Assembly (NCBI GenBank): GCA_009760855.2
Contig: WPIO01000012.1
Location: 2,124,501-2,188,500 of the forward strand
Direction of reading: 5' to 3'
DNA length: 64,000 bases
DNA from: Cristatella mucedo
Lineage: Eukaryota > Bryozoa > Phylactolaemata > Cristatellidae
The position numbers were made by a program, and so were the translations under genes. The notes under the pieces are model-generated. The model saw nothing but the letters and a program-made list of their open reading frames with translations, ran no database searches and had not been told where the DNA came from. Positions within the stretch are counted from its first letter, which is position 1, and each line of letters starts with the position of its first letter. Positions 13,501-25,519 of this stretch are shown here, piece by piece.

Positions 13501-13650
13501 CGGAGGCCAAACAGGGTATGGGCTACCGGCAGACAAGCCGTGGCCGAGCAGCCATAACTGGGCGCAAGGTGCCCGGCAATGGGGCCCGGTTGCTCTCGAT
13601 CGATGCCGGTTGCGAATGAAGCAAAACGAATCTAGCAGTATTAATCGATT
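10528..13650. other. Upstream of arfaptin: no confident gene
   Basis: This contains the presumed arfaptin 5' UTR and promoter, but no TATA or CpG island could be placed. GA-rich tracts lie near 11694-11712. A 19-base duplication (CTGACAACATA.AACGGC) lies near 11920-11955, and a run of 16 G at 12847-12862. A minus-strand frame at 11540-11640 (ARTRLYTRNWMDLARSHVEIAN) ends at a GT donor-like site but could not be tied to a family. Confidence 0.4.
12847..12862 (+). repeat. G16 homopolymer
   Basis: Sixteen consecutive G. Such tracts can fold into G-quadruplexes and are prone to sequencing length errors. Confidence 0.9.
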
Positions 13651-13666
13651 ACCTGTATAAATATGT

Positions 13667-13681
13667 TTTATTTATTTTATT
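13667..13681 (-). promoter_or_regulatory. Cluster of three AATAAA motifs on the minus strand
   Basis: tttatt occurs at 13667, 13671 and 13676 on the plus strand, giving three overlapping or adjacent poly(A) signals on minus. They lie 20-35 bases beyond the stop of the candidate terminal exon 13701-13994. The region is AT-rich, so chance occurrence is possible. Confidence 0.35.
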
Positions 13682-13700
13682 TTAATATTCTATATACAGC

Positions 13701-14760
13701 TCAACACCGGCAACTGACAGGGTACAGGGGAAGAGCTGGCGATAAACGGGCAGTAGCTCCTCCTCCTCCTCCAGAGGCCCTTCCCCCATTTCCCACCCGG
13801 TCTCGTCCTACGGGAGGGCTCATGCCCTTCCTATTCCTGCCCGCCTGTACGCTGCCGTTGGCATTTCTTTGCCTGCCCGGATGCGGCCGTGACCTTTCTG
13901 AGTCGCCGAGTTGGTTTGCTATTTGCGACCGGTCCAGCTGTGCGGCGATCGTATTGCTCTCAGACCGCCGACTGCGCGCAGGAGGAGCGGCCTTCTAGCA
14001 TCTAGCACTCCTGCATCTGACGTCACTCACAAAGAGCCAACTTTAAAGCCGGGACGGCGTGGATGCTGGACGGCGTGGGCAATCTCGAGGGAGATGAGTA
14101 TTAACGGCCCACTTTGAGCCAATAAGGGTAGGCTTTTACTGACCATTTCGTATGTAAATGCCGAACATCGATGTAAGTCCGAGAGACCACTCGCCCACGC
14201 AGACGTACAATTAGTGTTCTTTTTTATAAAAAAAAAACGTATGCCGGCAATTTCGACTGCCTGAAAGCCATTGGCCGTTTGCCGGGAGTTATACAGAGGC
14301 TTTCATGCTACCACTCACAACAAGCAGCTCACTTGAAGCCAGAGCTCTGAACGACTCCTCGTTCGGTTCGCATGGCATTTGGCGGATCGGCAGGTGGGTG
14401 GGGAGGGTTTATTTTAGACACCTTCACCCACTGCTAGGCGGTCCGGAAGCGGATCGCCTGCAGGAATTGCCCACCGGCTTCCGGTTGTTTCTTCAGAGGG
14501 GTGATCTAAACATTTTTGGAAACGGCTACAAATTCCCGGCGGTGTGCCGTAGGCGGGCAGCTTAATTAGCTTATCGAGAGGTCGGAATGCAATTTTCATA
14601 GACCAGACAAGACAAACACTACCGGGAAGTTCGCCTTTTGAGTTCTTACCTTCAGCCACCTCAAATAGAGCTGGGTTTGCTCACTTCTTTTCGGGCTGCC
14701 TGCCTGTGGCGCCCTGCAGGCCCCCCCCCCCGCTGCGTGGGCTGAAGAGCGCTTCTGGGC
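13701..14760 (-). CDS. Candidate 3' exons of an unidentified gene
   Basis: The minus-strand frame 13994-13701 is open for 97 codons plus TGA. It follows an AG acceptor (GATGCTAG/AAGGCC) and is followed by the AATAAA cluster. It would encode a Ser/Arg/Gly-rich tail (RSRRSESNTIAAQLDRSQIA, later a run of five Gly). Upstream, a strong donor AAG/GTAAGA ends a frame at 14650 (RSEQTQLYLRWLK). Both sides are phase 0, so they could join. The upstream frame crosses an 11-C tract (14721-14731), whose length affects the frame. No family is recognised. Confidence 0.25.
14721..14731 (+). repeat. C11 homopolymer
   Basis: Eleven consecutive C inside the candidate upstream exon; a length error here would change the reading frame. 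Confidence 0.85.
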
Positions 14761-14931
14761 AACTGCCCTCGACCTCGTTTTCGTGGCTTGAAACGAGGAC
14801 TTTGGCTATAGGTTTCGCACTGAACACCAAATAGGGATCTAAGATCGCTGGAGAGAATCTGCCAGTATAATATGTGCTCAATACCTGTGACTGTTCGGAG
14901 AAGTAGACCGACAAAAATAACCCTCCCAGTA

Positions 14932-15040
14932 TAGTAATAATAGCACACTTGATAAAGCCTCGTTGTATGACAGTGTATAATAACAATAATAATAAGAATA
15001 ATAGCACACATGATAAAGTCTCTGTTGTATGGCAGTGTCT
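14932..15040 (-). repeat. Two tandem relics of the LINE (TTA)n tail
   Basis: TAATAATAGCACAC.TGATAAAG occurs twice, about 62 bases apart, each time followed by a related TTGTATG.CAGTGT. The first half is the reverse complement of the LINE 3' tail (CTTTATCAAGTGC(ATT)n). Both are therefore minus-strand tail fragments or one duplicated fragment. Confidence 0.5.
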
Positions 15041-15277
15041 CTAGCGGCGGCTGTTCTAGTGGGAGTCTCACGGAGACACGGCGGGTGAACGTTTGAGGTA
15101 AACGAGACTCTCCGTTATTCCTCTCAGCGGGCACGCGTATGGGAGCCCAATTAATCGCAGCAGACGACGCGAAATACAATCTTCAACGGCTTAACTACTG
15201 GCCACAGGGAAGGCATGTACATTAGTGTCAGGCGTTTCGCTAATTACAACAGCAGAAGCCGTACGCGAACACAATAC

Positions 15278-15570
15278 CCCTCTGAGAACTCAAACTCTTT
15301 CTAGGCGGTTTACATTTGCTGCAAAGGGAAACGCGTTCGAATGGTCAGTGGTAGCATGCTCAATAAACAACAGGAATAACATGATTAGCGGTGATATGCA
15401 CAGGGTCAGCAAGCAAGTTCGATTAGTGGCAGTATGCACGGTGTCAGCACAAATAAGCACACAAAGGCCGAATGGCAGGGGATCCACTAAATGCTGCTAT
15501 AAATAGGTGCAATTTTAGTTTCTTTTTAAATGCGGTCAAGTCGGGGATATCGTGACGCAGCATATAGCCA
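15278..15570 (-). mobile_element. 5'-truncated LINE 3' end
   Basis: On the minus strand this holds the last codons of the LINE protein, the 3' UTR (ATGCATACTGCC-like block, GGGTCAGC on plus) and the stem-loop (CTCTGAGAAC... GGCGG on plus). It matches 9440-9660 in reverse. Confidence 0.85.
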
Positions 15571-15914
15571 GCAATCATTTTTTTTTCTACAGGACTTGAA
15601 ATTCGCAGATGGCCTGCAGCGCATTGCCACCATTGCAGTGCAGCGCTGACATGAAACTGACCAGGAAGACCTGTCCGCCGATGAGTGCGAGCGTTGCACT
15701 TTCTTTTTCAAGTCCGTTGTATCCAAAAAGGCGACAAAGATTCCCAAACGACTCGCAGTAGTCAGCATACACAGATTCCTAATACTTACTCAAATAGATT
15801 CGCACTACTTTTTATGTTAAATCTCTTGCAGAATTTAATGCAAACGATCATGAAGTCCTTCTTGAGCACTTTTCACCTTGCCTGAGCACCAAAAGCACTT
15901 CGATGAAGTCGTTT

Positions 15915-16440
15915 GTTGCTTCATTGGGAGATTTCAGACCATTAATGACAGCGGTCAACGGTCATGCGAAGAGCCTTTAAAGTATTGGGAACCCGGCATC
16001 ACTTGCAAGCAAAGCAAGCTTCACACAAACTATACTCGCCCATTTGCTGATGCCATAAAAACCCTTGTGCGTTGATCGCTGCCAGCCCTCCAGTACCTCA
16101 GTAGGATGTTAAAAACTTTTTCACATTGAGTGACGATAGAACCAACTTACTATTTATCGGCAAGCCTGTTTTCATTCAGAAATGAGAACATCGAACCTCA
16201 AAATGCACTTGGCAAGCATATCTTATGGAGCCTCTGCAAGGACTTTGGGTGTCCCGTTTCAAAATTAGGCTTGACAAGATGTCGCCGCAATTATGTTGCC
16301 AAGTTTCAGCTCCATTGCAACATTGCAAACGAAATCGGGCTTGCTCAGATGAAAATGTCGCCGCCACTCTAGCCAATGCATGCAATGACATCTCACCTAG
16401 ACTCCTTGCACAGCACTCCTTGCAGGTTTTTCTGTTGCTC
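15915..16440 (+). mobile_element. Highly decayed LINE copy
   Basis: Scattered blocks align in order with the intact LINE: GGGAGATTTCAGACCATTAA (for GGGAGACTCAAGAGTATTGA), CATTTGCTGATGCCAT, GATCGCTGCCAGCC, TTTATCGGCAAGCC and GGGCTTGCTCAGAT. Many indels and stops are present. This is one of the oldest copies in the window. Confidence 0.65.
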
Positions 16441-18160
16441 AGTAGGACGATCACATTTGGTAAAAAAAACTCAGCAGCCAGCCTCTCACCCTATCTATAC
16501 TCCATCATATCTGTAGCGAATAACAGTTTTCGCAACATTTCCTCAATATTCGACCCGCCTATTCATACAATTTTTATCTACTTGGCGAAGTGAGTTCAGC
16601 ATTATAGCAATGACTGGAATGTATCTTAAGCTGCGTAAAGTTTGACTAATGATGGGGATTGCACTCGTTCAGTAAGACTTTGGTGGCTCCAAAAACTTGC
16701 ACCAGCTATTTTGTAGTACCTTGAAACTGTTAATCTAGCCACTGTCAATCTTGACGAATCTTACGCCGTCTCGAACTTTTGTTAGTTTCGTATGTGCCTG
16801 TATTCGCCTTGCTCTAACGTTTGTCGCAACATCGGACACAGCCTTTTCGAGCAGATAAGTGCATCCGATGGCTTCGGGTAGCAATCATGTGAGTGATGGG
16901 CAGCATTGCCAAGGGTGATATATGGATATTATCTATCGTAAAGCGTATCCGAGCTTCCATGGCAAATGTCAAGAGCCAATTGAGCTAGGTGAGAGGTGCC
17001 CGCAGATGCTCGTATGTGTTATAAACTCATAGCGTTTATAGCTTTTCGCCCATCTTTACGTAAATCTTCATGGCTGTCTGATGGACGTTCACCCATGAAT
17101 TCGCCTAGATAGTGAGGCGTCTATGGGGACTGCTTGCCATAACTTACTCTCGATCCTTGCGGCTTGGAATACAGCGAGCTGAGAAACATACTAACACAAC
17201 TGTGCAGAAGGTCATGCAAAGATACATGCAAATACAGCACATGTGTACATACATACCTGTATTTACCACGCCTGTATAGGTGTGAATGTGTGCAGGCATA
17301 TCGTTCTATTGAGACAATATTGTGTAGCCGCTGGGGTTCATAACATAAAAATTCAAAAAGCTTTCAGAAAATCGCATGCGTTTTTCTTGTTAAATTTCGT
17401 AGCCATCCACACTAAATTTACCACTTTAAGGAAAACCTAAATCCTCGGCTTCGCTTTCACGACTCGTGTTAACCAACAGACTACTCGTGTGTTCCATATT
17501 CTCAAACTTGGTACTAGCTCGTACAAGCAGATTTTGCAGCCTCTTATTGTCGAGTCTTTTCAGCGAACGGTAGCCCGACTGATGTGCTGTCGCATTGTAT
17601 CGGTTTGCACAGCTTTTACCGGTAAACTAAATTTTGTTTATGTCCACAGATTCGCATTAGTTTAACGAGAGTTGCTCGCATGCTCTTAGGATTGCTGGGA
17701 TGATGACATGTCCATAGGGAATAGCGACATTGCCACTACAGAAAAACTAACATCTCAGTTCTGAAATACAAATAATGGTAAAGGCGCGTACGTGTTTTAC
17801 TGTAAATTTCCTCCTACGCACCCAAGGAGGAGGTCCCTTTTTTAACCATAGATTCGAAAGCTGGTAGCTTTATTCTCGCTAGCCAAAGGATAGTTAAGTA
17901 GCAGCTAAGTCAAGAAAGCACCTAAATAAACAAGTAGCATAGAAGTACCAGCTTTTAGACGCTACCAATAATTTTGGAAGTAGCTGGAAAAAACTGCGAT
18001 CATTTGGAAGCTGCTTGGAAACCAGCTTTACATTAAAGGTGCAACGAATAGGAAAGAAAATCGTTTGCGGCTTTAGAAATCTAGAAGGAACTAACTTTAA
18101 TTTTTTAGAAGGATTTAACATTAGAAATTTAGAAGGAATCGCTTAACTGATGGAAATAGC
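16441..18160. other. AT-rich intergenic stretch, nothing recognised
   Basis: No exon-like frame, SINE promoter or satellite was seen. A local A/T-rich block at 17890-18140 contains repeated TTTAGAAGGA and TTAGAAATTTAGAAGGA words, a small degenerate repeat. Confidence 0.45.
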
Positions 18161-18164
18161 GATG

Positions 18165-18728
18165 TGATTCAGACCGAAATCAAACGCTGCAATCGCCGTT
18201 CGCCTTTTAGGAGAACTATAGCGTCCAGATACACACACACTCAAGCTATCGATAAGCCTGTTCAGTCTGGGATACCCCAAGGATATGTCATAGGTGCACT
18301 AAATTCAACAATTCATACTCTCCTTCTTATCAATATTGGTTTTCATTTTCTGCAAACGATAAACCAGTATGTTTCTCTCCCTCCATTCCAGCATCTCAAA
18401 CTCTCTGAGTACCCTAGAGAAAGGCATTTCTCATATTCATGCTAGGGTAGGAGCAAACTCTCTAAATTAAATGACGATGCAACCAGCTTACTAGTTATGG
18501 GAAAACCTAAGAGTATTCATTAATTTTGAAATCCCAGCTCTCAAAATGGGCTTGGCGACCGAATCTCCTGCGGCATCCGTATGGAATCAAGGGTTCCTGT
18601 TAAATCTGTCTTAGTTATAGTTTTATATCATCGCAAAAATTCGGACCTACTTAGGTAAGGATCCCGCAGCAAAGCTGGGCAATCCATTTGTAATATTCTA
18701 TCTAGACTTATGTAACTCGCTAAACCTA
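18165..18728 (+). mobile_element. Decayed LINE copy (first of a tandem pair)
   Basis: Recognisable in order: GGGATACCCCAAGGATATGTCA (PQG block), CATACTCTCCTTCTTAT, AAATTAAATGACGATGCAACC (LNDD block), TTATGGGAAAACCTAAG and AAAAATTCGGACCTACTTAGGTAAGGATC. It breaks off at the ..YVTR-like CNSL block. Confidence 0.7.
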
Positions 18729-18729
18729 G

Positions 18730-19690
18730 GTAACTCGATGATAAAAACCAACTAATAGTTATGGGCAAACCAAGTGTGATCCAGATCCAGACCTCGGAAA
18801 ACCGAATGCTCAAAATCGGCTCTGCCAGCTTATCTCCTGTTTCATCTGCACGTAATCTAGGCGCCCTGCTCTGAAGTGACCTTTCATTAGAAGACTACAT
18901 CAGCTCCACAGTTGTCTGCATACTTGAAGCTACACAATCTTGCTCAAATTCAGGTTTGCTTAGACAGGGATACAACATCTAAATTGGTCCGTGCATCTGT
19001 AACGTCTCGTCTCGACTTCTGTAACTCAATGCTTGTTGGTCTGACGGCCTGTGCAATCAGGGGTCTACAGTTGGTGCACAACTCTGCAACTCGGCTTGTC
19101 TGTCATGAGCATCGCAGTCGCCACAGCACACCACTTCTCGCCGACCTGCACTGGCTGTCAGTCAAGCAGCACATCGACTTCAAGGTTCTGTCACTTACTT
19201 TAGGTCCCTTCATTCTTTCGCTTCAGCCAACCTATCAGATCTACTTCCCCACCAGGCTACACATTATACATCCGTAACATCCACTTTTTTTTAATCAAGT
19301 CGTTTACTTACACCTCAAACGGGCTTCAGATCCTTTGAAGACCTCGCCTTTAGTTCGTATGCTCCCAAAGCCTGGAACTCACTCCCAACTTGCGACACGA
19401 CATCCCTCACTTGACCACATTTAAAAAGAAATAAAACGCATCTATTTATCACAGCATTTAGTGGGTCCACGTGATTCGCCCTGTGTGTGCGTATGCGTGC
19501 TGACACTGTACATGCTGCTACTAACCATATTTGCATGCTGACACGGTGCATGTCACCTCTAACCATGTTATGCTTGACATTGAGCAGTCTACCACTAGCC
19601 ATTCTATCATGTTTCCTTTGCAGCATATGTAAAGTGACTAGAGAGAGATTAAGTTCTCTAAGTCTGCTATATCAAATGTATTATTATTAA
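18730..19690 (+). mobile_element. LINE 3' half (second of a tandem pair)
   Basis: This starts again at the LNDDKTN block (GATGATAAAAACCAAC) although the preceding copy already contained it, so it is a separate insertion or a duplication. It runs through SRLDFCNSMLVGL and TPLLADLHWLSVKQHIDFK to the 3' UTR and stem-loop near 19633-19668, ending in TTATTATTA. Several frameshifts are present. Confidence 0.85.
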
Positions 19691-19694
19691 ATCT

Positions 19695-19965
19695 TCCAGC
19701 ATGTGGGTATAGTTGGTCCAAAATTCTGCAGCTAGGTTTGTGGGCCACAAACCTGGCCCCTGCTTCATTAAGTCATTTCTCAATGACCTTCACTGACTAT
19801 CCATTCAGCAGCTTATCAACTTCAAGGTTCTGCCAATAATTTCTAGGTCCCTTTTCTCTTTTGCTCCGGCCTATCTATCAAAAATACTTCTAATTACGTT
19901 TTGAATCGTACTATCTGCTCGGCTAGAGACCCATTTTTCAGTTAGTATAATCTCGGAGCTCACTA
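19695..19965 (+). mobile_element. LINE internal fragment, third in the cluster
   Basis: GTCCAAAATTCTGCAGCTAGGTTTGT, then a DLH..SIQQLINFKVL block and CCGGCCTATCTATCA, match the protein region between QNSAARLV and PAYLSD. It is cut at both ends. Confidence 0.7.
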
Positions 19966-20150
19966 AATAATAACAATAATAATAATAATGCACTTGATAA
20001 AGTGCCCTCAGAGAACTAAATCTCTCTCTAGGCGCTTTACATTTGCTGCAAAGGGAGATGCAATTGAATGGTGAGTAATATCATGCTTGATAAACAAACA
20101 AAATGAATAACATGGTTAGGGGTGACATGCACAGGGTCAGCATGCACTTC
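19966..20150 (-). mobile_element. LINE 3' UTR and tail, opposite orientation
   Basis: The plus strand reads (AAT)n, GCACTTGATAAAG, TGCCCTCAGAGAAC..., CTAGGCGC and TTTACATTTGCTGC. This is the reverse complement of the LINE tail, followed by its 3' UTR up to GGGGTGACATGCACAGGGTC. It faces the preceding plus-strand fragments. Confidence 0.85.
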
Positions 20151-20797
20151 CGACTCACTATTTGACTAGTCCCGAAACCCATTATTTAACAAACATATAT
20201 GCTTTGCACTTAATCCCTGAAGGACCAAGTAGGGTATTCGCTAGCAAGGAGTAAGATTAAACAACCAGATAGGGATTAAATTACCATGCCGCCATCAGTA
20301 GAAATCAAGTATGACGTGGGTGAAACAAGAGGATCGACTGATGATTGCACACATTTTAAATATTCGGAGTCCCAAATCAGATGAACGAACTGAATTTACC
20401 TACATACTGTAAGCATGCAACTGGGCTTCAGCGTTTGCCTGGTATTACAATTTTACAGTGGATTCATCTTTAATGAAACAATTCTCAGCTTGTTGTGACC
20501 CCACCTCTATAAAGCCTCAGCCACCCGTCAATTGAATTTGTAATTCATTTTCTAATAATTGCACTTATGTCAAACTTGACACCGGGGGAGGGGGCTTTCA
20601 GATCAGATAGCAAGCAAGAAAAATGTGGTGTGATAGGCACAAGGTCACGAATGCAGCCATGGGTTCGGATGAAACGCTGCTGATAGTTCGCACGGCATCA
20701 ACAAGCCGTCGATACCTTGAGCATACTCTGCAGGTACTGACTAACTAGCCTCTGTCTGTATCAAGAAGCCAAAGTCAAGCAGCACAGGATTTGGAGA
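20151..20797. other. 3' flank of WDR53-like gene
   Basis: A minus-strand ATTAAA (tttaat at 20469-20474), about 325 bases past the WDR53 stop, could be its poly(A) signal. Nothing else was recognised. Confidence 0.35.
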
Positions 20798-23700
20798 TCA
20801 ACAACTACCTGGCTTGGCAGCTGTGGCAACAGCATGATAGCAGCCAATCTGATTGGTCTGGTCGCCCACAAGCAACCAGCCGACAGCTTCTGCGAAAGCC
20901 AAACAGTTCACCTTGGAGCCGTGCTCGATCGCCTGGAGCCTGCTGGCCCATGAGCTGGGCACACTGCAGCCACCGTTGCCCCTGCCTGGGCGCGACCCTG
21001 GTCTCCTTCCTGGCTCTGCTGCAGACGATGCACGGTGGCTGCCAGGCTCCAAGTTCCAAAGGCAGACTCTCGCATCGTTACCTGCCGTGGCCAGAAGAGA
21101 GACTGGTCCTTCTTCATCCGACTGCTTAAGCGTCAGCAACGTCATGGACGTAACGCCCAGAGAATGGGCACCTTCAATCACATGGCACACGTCGAGAGCC
21201 CTGCGACCGCTGCTGCCACCCAGAGCGAATATGGCGATACAGCCGTTCTCAAGGGCACACAAGGCTCGCTTGCCGTCGCCCGTGGCAGCGATGGCGTGCA
21301 CGAGTGGCGGGTTGACAAGATAGGACTGAGCGTTGCTGCTGCATCCGCTGTCGCCTTGCTCCGCAGCGGTCGGCGCTGCCGGCTGCCGCAGCCTCCACTC
21401 GTCGATCGCTTCAGAGAGGCTGACCGACACCAAAGCTCGACCGCGCGCATAATCCCACAGCACGAGTTGCGCGTCGAGGCCGGCGCTCAGCAGCCGATCG
21501 GCGCTCTGCGGCACGAAGCAGACGCTCGAGCAGATGTTCTCGTGCCGGCGCAGCCGCCGCACAGAGCCGTGCCGCTCCCGCAGGTCGACGACGGTGACCT
21601 GGCCACTGTCGTCGCCGGCGGCCAGGTGCGATCCGCGGTCATTGAGTGTGACGCAGTTGAGCTCGTCCTCGGCACGGTATAGCTCTTTCTCGGTCACGGA
21701 GCCGCCAGCAATGTTCAAGGTGAGCAGCACCACACGGTCCAAGCAGGCGCTGTACCTGGAAACGGTGGCATTCAATGAGACACGTGACGATAAAGGTGGA
21801 CCATGCACAGGCTCTGTAACTGAGCAGCATCCCCTGTGTCCGAGAGGGCACCCGCTGACAAAGAAGAGAGGCAAGATAGACGAGTGAACACAAAGTCAAT
21901 ATGGTGCTGGCACCCTAACTTGGTGCAGCTGCTCTTTGTACCTAACTTGTGCTCGAGCAAACCGAAGAAGCAAAGCCGGTCACGAAGCCGGTCACACCCC
22001 ATTGCTAAAGCGTTTCAATTACAAAGAACTGTATTAACAAATTATAATCTGATAGCTCTAACCTTATGCTACCCCTCTGTATTTTTCTAACTGCCAGCAG
22101 TCTGGAGGGCAGTGGGGGCACTGATCCTGCTTAACTTGCACAGCAGAGCCAACGTCACATCACTACTTCGGCAGAATTTCGTAGAGCTGGATCTGATTTC
22201 TTGGCCGGATAGATTAGTAGCAAAGTCATTGGTGTGACGCCTGTCATCGATATTCGATATGATTTTAATCTGGGCTCTCACTGAGCCAGTCCAGAACTCC
22301 AATGTGGTCGAAACCATGAGAGGTAGGGTTTCAAAAGCAGATTTTACAACGCCTGCAATATTTATTCTATGAACAAAATGCATAAAAAGAGTCCCAACAT
22401 CTTTAAGTACTCGTACGTATCCATGATTTCTCACACACGGTACAGGCTCCCTACATCCGACACGTTAGGCCAGCTTCAATAACCACATCACAACATAAAC
22501 CCCATCATCACTGCATCTCACTCCAGCATAACCCCATCACCACTGTATCCCACTGCTTTTTGAAAGCAGACATACAGGTATGCTTCGTTCTCCTGTCTTC
22601 CCACTTGCTGCACACCGACAGACATCGGAGTTGTACAGTCACCGAAGGGCAAACTCCGACTCGTAAGCCAACACAGGTGGGCACCACTCAACCAGGATCC
22701 AATGTTGGTACTTACTGGTGACAGCAAACCACATGCTGAAGCACCTAAGGCAAAGCAGTGACCTCTTAGCACCTTGACCATGAACGCATTGCTGGTTGCA
22801 TGAACAATTTCACGGGGTTCCTCAATTCACCGTCTATCAGAAAATGCAGCAAGACAATTTTTTTCCAACGAACGCTTTTAATTTCATAGCTACAAATCAT
22901 GTCCTAACAACGTATGCACATGTACAAAATAGGCCATCTTTAAACCATTGCAGTTACTGAAGAAGTACCGTGGCCAAACATCGACACGTCTTACTCTAAA
23001 GAATAACCCCATGGCACGACCAATTTTGCATTGTATCTCTGTCTGTAAGTCCACAAAGCCACAAAAACTATGTGGGTGTTACGCAGGAGAGTTTTGTATA
23101 GCACACTCACAGCCTAAGTGGCTTTCGGTACGCATTCGGGAGCCAACAGACTTCATCTCACGCAACACAGAAAAAGTGGGACGCATAGCTGAGTCAGGAG
23201 AGAAGTTGAGGTAGTGAGCAGCATGAAAGTAGCAGTTCAGGGCTGCTGGAAATGATGAGCCGTAGTCGGAAGCAGGTGAGTAATTGTCGTTGCGTAAGAA
23301 ATATGAATCCTGCGCACAATGGATGGACGATGTCTAGAGAATTCTTTAATAAAATGACTTTCAAAAGCCGACAATGGCCTCATAAGCTGCCAAAACAAGC
23401 TGACTGTCCTGTTTTTGGCTCACGAAGACAGCCTAATTGATGACGTGAACTATTGGCCCCACTATGACTGCACTTTGTACCTATCTCGTGGAAGCAGCTT
23501 GGTTCAATTTCAGTTCAGTGAAACACAGCAATGATAATTGCTTTAGTGGAAGTCTCAGGGCAACAGGAATTTTGAAGTACACAATAAGTTACCCTGCACT
23601 TCGGTGCCACACGCTAATAGTTGGGTAAGATTGGGCTTCCACGATGCTTCTGGCAGCTAATCAATAAGTGCTCTGATTGATTGACAACTTAGCCAGTGTC

Positions 23701-25504
23701 AAAAGCTATGGGCCTAACCTAGGTGTGGCCCGATAATTACCTTTCCAAAGGCTCATAAAAGGAAGGTTAAAGGCGTGTAGGATGGTTTGCTGCCCAGTAT
23801 GATTCTTTGGGTCGGTCGAAGGAGGCCATAAACCGTGGGGTTATTGTAACTATGCATACGGTGGCGCCCAAGGGAATCCCGATTCATCTACCGACGATAG
23901 AATGACAATTGCATGAAAAACAACAATTGCGTGAAAAAACAATTGCATGAAAAATACTCCTACCATGCAATCACAGCATTCGAGAGAAATAAAAGGTTTC
24001 CTTCCACCCAAGAAAAAACAGCAGTAAGGATGCGCTACGGTCTAATGCATAGAGGTATATGGCAGCACAATAGAGCAACTAACTGTTTATGTACCAGCAC
24101 ATAAAACTAGGCAATGCTATAAACTCAGTTTATATTGTTTAACCACAACTTACAATGCATTCGGATCCACAGGTGACCAGCTTACCGACGACAACACAGT
24201 ATCCGGCCAGCTGTGGGTTATAAGCAGTTTACCGTTTTGATCATATATCAGCAGAAAGCCACACTCGGTGCCAGCTGCAATCAACCCACCAGCACCGACT
24301 GCAACTGAGAGGCATGGACCACCACCTTGTAAGCCGATGCTGTCTGTAAAGCAAATAGAACATAGTTCAACTTTCTTACGCGACCGTGCTTCACTGGTGG
24401 CAAGATTGAAGGCATGTGACAAATACACATTCAACCTGCACAGCGCTCTAAGAGAACTTAATTTTTAGCCAGTCGCAATACTTGTGCAGCAGAGCTCGAG
24501 CCCACGACCTTGGTCGTTACAGGCGAGCACCTTACCCCTGGGCCAAACCTAGCTGGTGCCCATACGGCAAAGATGTGACAATGCAGTCTATACCCAGGTC
24601 CCTGAACGGCGATAGGTATGCTGCGATAACTGATCGATGAAAAACTATTACACATGAAATTAAGCTAAATGGTGTGCGCACGAGCACAAAAGTTGGCATA
24701 CCCTGCCACAAAGGAAAAAACTCGAACGCCAAAATGACATGCTAATTTATACTTTACTAGTTCACAAAACAAGCCTGCCCAAAAGGCACAGAGAAACACA
24801 TGTAGGCGGCACCTGGAGTTATCAACCTCTTGGCCGAACCTACAGCTAGCCCGTCGGCATGCCGCAGGTAAAAAATAATAAGCATGTCGCACACCTACTA
24901 AGCAGCCACCAAAAAGGCAGCTCTGCAGGCAATGGCTGCTGACGTTCCGCCTGGACACACATTTACTCACATGAGCCAAAACACCTGAAAAATGCGTGCG
25001 CACCGCATTCGGAGCATTGCAGTACAGCGGTTATCGAAGTAAACGACAACTGTCATGTTGTTCACTACATTATCGTATGCGCTAAATTTTGGTTGAATTA
25101 CAATAAAGACGTGCGACGCGGTTATTGAGATGTTCGCGTTTATTATGGGGGCCATTGCTGGCCAAACGTGGTTCTGCTCGCATATGACAAATTCGTATGG
25201 CATCGTACTTTCGATAAACTCATTTTTATGCATTATGGAATCATTGAGATTCGCTGCACAGACGAAAGCCTTCGGAAACGGAGATATGTTACTTCCGGAA
25301 TCAGCAGCAATTGTCTGCAGTGGCAAACGTCCGACAACCGAATCGGGCGGCTGAAGCTACGTTTAGTCCAGAGGGCCAGCGGGAGAAAATAATCCAGAAT
25401 CCACGCACTATAAAGCGACCGAACAAGCGGATGGGGTTTTACAAAAGCAAAACTCGCGCATTTAAATGTGAGTTGTCTTTCGTCGTACCTGTTTTGGAAC
25501 ACAT
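20798..25504 (-). CDS. WDR53: WDR53-like WD-repeat protein, three exons
   Basis: Minus-strand coding exons 25489-25504, 24154-24343 and 20798-21755 join in phase to 387 residues plus TGA; human WDR53 has 358. Exon 2 ends at a GTAAGT donor, and exons 2 and 3 follow good AG acceptors. Exon 3 carries the diagnostic family segment ELNCVTLND, then AAGDDSGQVTVVDLR, RRLRRHENICSSVCF, SAGLDAQLVLWDYARGRAL, ATAGNDARVCLWNLEP and, at the C terminus, EHGSKVNC and GDQTNQIG. WD repeats fill most of the protein, so a seven-bladed propeller is expected. Human WDR53 copurifies with DDB1-CUL4 and is proposed as a substrate receptor; that role is inferred here. Exon 1 is only 16 bases (MCSKT plus one base, donor GTACGA). 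It fits the family N-terminal length but is less certain. A repeat C copy and a SINE lie in the introns. Confidence 0.88.
23028..23320 (+). repeat. Repeat C, full-length copy
   Basis: About 290 bases shared in order with 45085-45360 and 49258-49565: TGTATCTCTGTCTGTAA, TCCACAAAGCCAC, GTGTTACGCAGGA, GCTTTCGGTACGCATTCGG, GACTTCATCTCACGC and GCTGAGTCAGGAGAG...GAGGTAGTGAGCAGCATG. There is no open frame and no A/B box, and I know of no matching class. It lies in WDR53 intron 2. Confidence 0.8.
24437..24597 (-). mobile_element. tRNA-derived SINE, group B (LINE-like tail)
   Basis: Minus strand: an A-box-like region (GGCCCAGGGGTAAGGTGCTCGCC), then GACCAAGGTCGTGGGCTCGAGC (B-box-like). The end reads AATTAAGTTCTCTTAGAGCGC, corresponding to the 3' arm of the LINE stem-loop. 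The copy overlaps the region just upstream of WDR53 exon 2, inside intron 1. Confidence 0.7.
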
Positions 25505-25519
25505 GGCCACCAGCCAGCC

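Noticed and set aside
13121-13660. A 179-codon plus-strand frame
   Set aside because: Composition is uneven, no domain or splice support, and an equally long frame lies opposite on the minus strand.
24343-24434. WDR53 initiation at the Met codon at 24434 without an exon 1
   Set aside because: This would add about 30 unrelated residues, while a good pyrimidine-rich acceptor lies at 24344 and a phase-matched start exon gives the expected N-terminal length. It is not fully excluded.
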